NCBI RefSeq assembly: GCF_029028005.1
Contig: NZ_JAOTPO010000011.1
Location: 62,001-126,000, forward strand
DNA from: Alkalihalobacterium chitinilyticum
GTDB lineage: Bacteria > Bacillota > Bacilli > Bacillales > Bacillaceae_F
DNA: 64,000 nt
Reading direction: 5' to 3'
Shown: in pieces, positions 61,192 to 64,000 of the stretch
Layout of the letters: the number at the start of each line of letters is the position of its first letter
How positions within the stretch are numbered: the stretch's first letter is position 1
Program-made: the position numbers and the translations under genes
Notes under the pieces: model-generated
What the model was told of the DNA's origin: nothing
The model's database searches: none
What the model saw: only the letters and a program-made list of their open reading frames with translations

Positions 61192-62055
61192 TTATTTTTC
61201 GATGTATTCAAATAAAAAAGATTGTCCGTTCCGGTAAAAACGTGGGTCATATACGCCGATTCGCTCGTCATCGTCAACGATGACGACAAAGGGGGACCAT
61301 TCGTATAAAGTCTTAGCCTCAGGAACTTTTTTAAAGAGTTTTTCTAAATCAGTATCAGGAGCAGACTCTAAAACATAAGCAACGTTTTCTCTACCAAAGA
61401 GATTGGTTTCAATAATTTCAACTTCTTTATCATTTTTTCCAATCACTGAAAAATTCCAAGGAACAAAGCTAGCTGAGAGAGTATGTTGTTCATATACTCC
61501 TTCGTACTGTTGGTAAATCACATACCCTTGAAACGATTGAAGGGCGACGTGAAGAACAATGACAGCCCCAACGATGTGATATACTTGGTGAGTTGCAGTT
61601 TTATTGAATTTTTTATAAAGAAATCCAATTAATAAAATTCCCCAAATGACGAAGTCGATAATAGGGATTGTCCCAAACGTTAGTCGGATAGAGGAGAAAG
61701 GTTCAAGATAACCAGTTCCCCAAGCATTAAAAATATCACTGGTATTATGTATAAATACAGCTAGTAATCCAAGATAAAATAGACGCCGGTCTTTTACTCC
61801 CCAGATCATGTAACAAACAGCAATTAAGAGAAGCGCCCAAACTGGGATCATAAATAGAGAGTGGGTAATTCCGCGGTGCCACATCTGATATTGCCCCTCG
61901 GTATCCCAGAGTTGTGAAATGACGTCAATATCTGGAATGTGACTTCCGACAACAGCTGTAAAAAGAGTTGCTCGCTTCATCGGTTTGGACATTTCACGTT
62001 TATCTACACCACCATAAATGGCTAAGCCAAACAAGGTATGGGTAATCGAATCCAC
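61192..62055 (-). CDS. Membrane-bound metal-dependent hydrolase (YfhP/YdjM family)
   Basis: 287 residues. N-terminal MDSITHTLFGLAIYGG, then VVGSHIPDIDVIS and MWHRGITHSLFMIPVWALLL: His/Asp-rich motifs of the LexA-binding/inner-membrane-bound metal-dependent hydrolase family (DUF457). Four to five membrane helices follow, then an extracytoplasmic C-terminal domain. B. subtilis YfhP has this plan. The start is GTG with AAGGAG 12 nt upstream, a little far. The gene faces away from a divergent small gene. Confidence 0.82.
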   Translation of the reverse strand: MDSITHTLFGLAIYGGVDKREMSKPMKRATLFTAVVGSHIPDIDVISQLWDTEGQYQMWHRGITHSLFMIPVWALLLIAVCYMIWGVKDRRLFYLGLLAVFIHNTSDIFNAWGTGYLEPFSSIRLTFGTIPIIDFVIWGILLIGFLYKKFNKTATHQVYHIVGAVIVLHVALQSFQGYVIYQQYEGVYEQHTLSASFVPWNFSVIGKNDKEVEIIETNLFGRENVAYVLESAPDTDLEKLFKKVPEAKTLYEWSPFVVIVDDDERIGVYDPRFYRNGQSFLFEYIEK

Positions 62056-62133
62056 AGTACAACATCACTCCTTTTGATCCTTAACAATTACTCAACTATA
62101 ATAAAATTAATTATAATCGAAAGGATGTCCATA

Positions 62134-62604
62134 ATGGTAGAAGTACACCCTGTAATAAAGAAATTACAACTAAAAGATCAAAGCAAGCCTGTCTTAATAT
62201 TAAACGCACCGAAAGAGTATGAAGAGGTTATCGCTTCGTTTGAAGCAGAGGTACATACAGAAGCTGCGGAAGATACGTATTCTTTTGTTCAAGTTTTTGG
62301 AACTACCAATGAAACCATTCGAGAGTTGGGTGGAAAAGCAGTCGAGTTTCTTTCGGAGGATGGGTTGCTTTGGTTGTGTTACCCTAAAAAATCATCTAAA
62401 ACATATAAGGGATCGGATTGCAGCCGCGAATCGGTAGCGGAATTATTGGCAGAGAAGGATTTTGAACCCGTACGTCAGGTAGCAGTAGATGAGGATTGGT
62501 CAGCACTGCGATTTCGCCATGTGGACAATATTAAGACAATGATTAGAAAACAAGCGGTAACGGAAAAAGGGAAGCAACGAGTGAATGATCTAGAGAATAG
62601 TTAA
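62134..62604 (+). CDS. Hypothetical protein (DUF3052-like)
   Basis: 156 residues, soluble. An alpha/beta pattern with LILNAPKEYEEVIASFEAEVH, VEFLSEDGLLWLCYPKKSSK and VAVDEDWSALRFRHVD. The LLWLCYPKKSSK and VDEDWSALRFR segments recall DUF3052-type proteins found near sigma and DNA-binding genes, function unknown. The start is the ATG 8 nt after AAGGA. A much longer upstream frame has no site. A terminator follows. Confidence 0.75.
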   Translation: MVEVHPVIKKLQLKDQSKPVLILNAPKEYEEVIASFEAEVHTEAAEDTYSFVQVFGTTNETIRELGGKAVEFLSEDGLLWLCYPKKSSKTYKGSDCSRESVAELLAEKDFEPVRQVAVDEDWSALRFRHVDNIKTMIRKQAVTEKGKQRVNDLENS

Positions 62605-62633
62605 TGCTGCTCATAGGAACAGTTGAAAGAAAT

Positions 62634-62671
62634 AAAGACACGAAGGCCTAAATGGTTTTCGTGTCTTTTTT
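62634..62671 (+). terminator. Rho-independent terminator
   Basis: AAAGACACGAA pairs with TTCGTGTCTTT around a 13-nt loop, followed by TTT. Confidence 0.88.
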
Positions 62672-62801
62672 ACTGCCTTTTTTTAGCACAACGATAAGTT
62701 CAAAGGATATTCAATTTTCTGAGGAATGAAATATTTTAATTCGCATATAACGAGATTGGATTTCATATAGTTTCATAAAGCAAGTTACAAGGAGGGGACA
62801 T

Positions 62802-62966
62802 ATGAGTTTATTTGAAGGCTTTGTTGTCGTTTTTGTAATCGTATTTTTCTCTCTTTTCTTGGGCTTTATGATCATTGGAAATCGAATTGCACACGCAATT
62901 GAAAATCTTACTGCAAGAGACGCTGCTAAAGAATTAGCTGATATTGATAGTAAAATGAACAAATAA
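62802..62966 (+). CDS. Small membrane protein (54 aa)
   Basis: AAGGAGGGG lies 7 nt before the ATG. One long hydrophobic helix (FVVVFVIVFFSLFLGFMIIG) is followed by a charged helix (NRIAHAIENLTARDAAKELADIDSKMNK). The plan is typical of small Bacillus membrane proteins, but I do not recognise the family. A long hairpin element begins 5 nt after the stop and probably ends its transcript. Confidence 0.72.
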   Translation: MSLFEGFVVVFVIVFFSLFLGFMIIGNRIAHAIENLTARDAAKELADIDSKMNK

Positions 62967-62970
62967 AAAA

Positions 62971-63095
62971 AAGAGGATGAATTCCATGGTGAACTGTTAG
63001 GTACATTAGCAAATAGTTACTATACTTTAAGATTAGTAGCTATAGCTGTGTAAGTACTATTAGACAGAAGCTGATGGGAGTCATCCTCATTTTTT
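62971..63095 (+). other. Long-range hairpin element, terminator-like
   Basis: GAGGATGA (from 62973) pairs with TCATCCTC (63081-63088) across about 100 nt and is followed by ATTTTTTG. The interior is AT-rich with local pairing. The outer stem resembles that of the 38974-39084 element (GGATGA / TCATCC). Confidence 0.45.
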
Positions 63096-63155
63096 GTGCC
63101 AGATCGTCTTTTTCGTGTTAGAATATGAACTAAACTAAGGAGGAGGAGTTAATAC

Positions 63156-63458
63156 ATGGAACAAGCTATATTTAAAGCGCATTTTGTTCATCCGTTAACC
63201 GATGTACCGCTTATTATACTATATAACAATGTCACTGGACTTATTGCGTTTGAGAGAGACGAAGAAGTGATTAAAGTTATTTCATCAATGAAAGATATTA
63301 TCCCAGAAGAAATAATAACGGAAGAGAAATTATCAAAAACGGATCATATTTGCAGATCAACCTACCCTGCAGGCTCCTTAGAAGACGTGAAAGAGTTGTT
63401 AGAAACGATTGGAATTAATACGAAGCATATAAAATTTCAAATGATTTATTTACATTAA
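63156..63458 (+). CDS. Hypothetical protein
   Basis: 100 residues, soluble, alpha/beta. Begins MEQAIFKAHFVHPLTDVPLI; contains two Cys-free beta segments and an acidic middle (PEEIITEEKLSKTDHICRS). AGGAGGAG lies 9 nt before the ATG. No family recognised. It ends tail-to-tail with the next minus-strand gene, directly abutting its stop. Confidence 0.72.
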   Translation: MEQAIFKAHFVHPLTDVPLIILYNNVTGLIAFERDEEVIKVISSMKDIIPEEIITEEKLSKTDHICRSTYPAGSLEDVKELLETIGINTKHIKFQMIYLH

Positions 63459-63659
63459 TTAATCATTTCGAATGAAGAAATAAATGATTAATCCGAGAAC
63501 AGGGAAAAATAACGTTCCGATTAATACGAGCAGGGCATATTCTTTACTATTCCCATTACTAATCGCATCACGGTAAGCCCAAATACTAGTAAATATATTT
63601 AATAAAAACAAACCAAATATAAAAAGTAAGACAATACTAGCCACTGCAAATACTTCCAT
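63459..63659 (-). CDS. Small two-helix membrane protein (PLDc_N-like)
   Basis: 66 residues: helix 1 VASIVLLFIFGLFLLNIFTSIWAY, a loop RDAISNGNSKE, and helix 2 YALLVLIGTLFFPVLGLIIYFFIR. The loop-helix arrangement resembles PLDc_N-type small membrane proteins. AAAGGAGACG precedes the ATG. It runs convergent with and adjacent to the 63156 gene. Confidence 0.75.
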   Translation of the reverse strand: MEVFAVASIVLLFIFGLFLLNIFTSIWAYRDAISNGNSKEYALLVLIGTLFFPVLGLIIYFFIRND

Positions 63660-63756
63660 ATAAACGTCTCCTTTACATAACTATACTTTTTATTTTATCA
63701 TACCTATGATTAGCTAAATGGAAATATGAATAACGAAAGCATCTCGATTAGGAAAC

Positions 63757-63801
63757 AAAAGGCTGTGCCACCGGATCTGACATCCGTAGCACAGCCTTTT
63801 C
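63757..63801. terminator. Bidirectional terminator
   Basis: AAAAGGCTGTGC pairs perfectly with GCACAGCCTTTT, with an inner CGGAT/ATCCG stem. It lies 35 bp behind the ectC stop. Confidence 0.9.
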
Positions 63802-63834
63802 TAGTGAACTAGTTTGTATTTAGTAAACAGAGAA

Positions 63835-64000
63835 TTAATCTTCTACTACTGGATATACTCCGTTCTCATCATGTGTTTCAGTTCCAGTAATTGGAGGGTT
63901 GAACACACAAACCATACGCATATCTGTATTGGCACGCAGTAAATGCTCATCATGCTTATCTAAAGCATAGATCATATTAGCTGAAATAGGGTGGATTTTA
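63835..64000 (-). CDS. ectC: L-ectoine synthase EctC, C-terminal part
   Basis: The last 54 codons are in the window; the gene continues past the right edge. The segment [20 protein letters not shown] followed by [19 protein letters not shown] is the conserved EctC cupin C-terminus, which binds the substrate N-gamma-acetyl-diaminobutyrate and closes the ectoine ring. The presence of ectoine synthesis points to a halotolerant lifestyle. ectA and ectB should lie beyond the window on the same strand. Confidence 0.95.
   Translation of the reverse strand, partial: KIHPISANMIYALDKHDEHLLRANTDMRMVCVFNPPITGTETHDENGVYPVVED

Noticed and set aside
62038-62133. N-terminal extension of the DUF3052-like protein
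   Set aside because: It would cross the divergent promoter region, and the clear ribosome-binding site lies directly before the ATG at 62134.

Overview
The window is a low-GC Gram-positive chromosome segment from an endospore-forming member of the Bacillaceae, most likely alkaliphilic or halotolerant. The grounds are strong AGGAGG ribosome-binding sites with frequent TTG/GTG starts, an alkaline subtilisin, the end of an ectoine synthase gene, RsbQ/RsbP, AprX, a Spo0E-like phosphatase, a bacterial nitric oxide synthase and several CcpA cre boxes. Both strands are densely coded. I saw no rRNA, tRNA, CRISPR array, prophage or complete insertion sequence.

1-12.8 kb: tail of a hybrid histidine kinase; a GNAT acetyltransferase fused to about 870 residues of unknown protein, in an operon with an amidohydrolase; an acyl-CoA dehydrogenase behind a FadR-like palindrome; a short-chain dehydrogenase; a secreted alkaline phosphatase; a secreted subtilisin; and a divergent pair made of a 53-residue PapR-like signal-peptide precursor and a PlcR-like HTH/TPR regulator. 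13.4-19.4 kb: a five-gene cytochrome bd-type operon (cydA, cydB, small cydS, cydD, cydC) behind a Rex/Fnr-like box. 19.6-25.5 kb: a 5TM sensor kinase, an AbgT-family transporter behind a cre box, and a three-gene sensory module of a GAF protein (NreA-like), a NarL/NreC-type response regulator and a PAS histidine kinase.

25.5-31.8 kb is an AT-rich accessory stretch with small genes. Two nearly identical 25-residue membrane microproteins, the GAF gene and a Spo0E-like gene share one promoter design: 15-bp palindromes of the form (T/C)AGG(G/A)-N5-CC(C/T).., followed 22-23 bp later by a -10 hexamer. I propose they form a regulon of the adjacent response regulator. This is the most novel signal in the window. 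An ECF sigma factor and its DUF4179 partner follow.

31.8-37.4 kb: a glycerol-1-phosphate dehydrogenase/HAD phosphatase pair, rsbQ-rsbP (energy stress), rlmN and a small FbpA-like gene. 38-51.5 kb: a complete reductive pyrimidine degradation cluster: dihydropyrimidine dehydrogenase (preT, preA), dihydropyrimidinase, beta-ureidopropionase, NCS1 permease, PucR regulator, beta-alanine transaminase, malonate-semialdehyde dehydrogenase and alanine dehydrogenase. 52-64 kb: hypothetical genes, a tyrosine phosphatase, aprX, an alanine/sodium symporter, rluF, nitric oxide synthase, several small membrane proteins and the 3' end of ectC.

Dispersed repeats include three copies of a roughly 183-bp element made of four GGACTC..GGCCCTTATT modules, three hairpins with a GGTACC core, a 51-bp tandem array and a Bacillaceae-type intergenic repeat. 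Starts were chosen by ribosome-binding-site spacing, so several differ from the longest reading frame.
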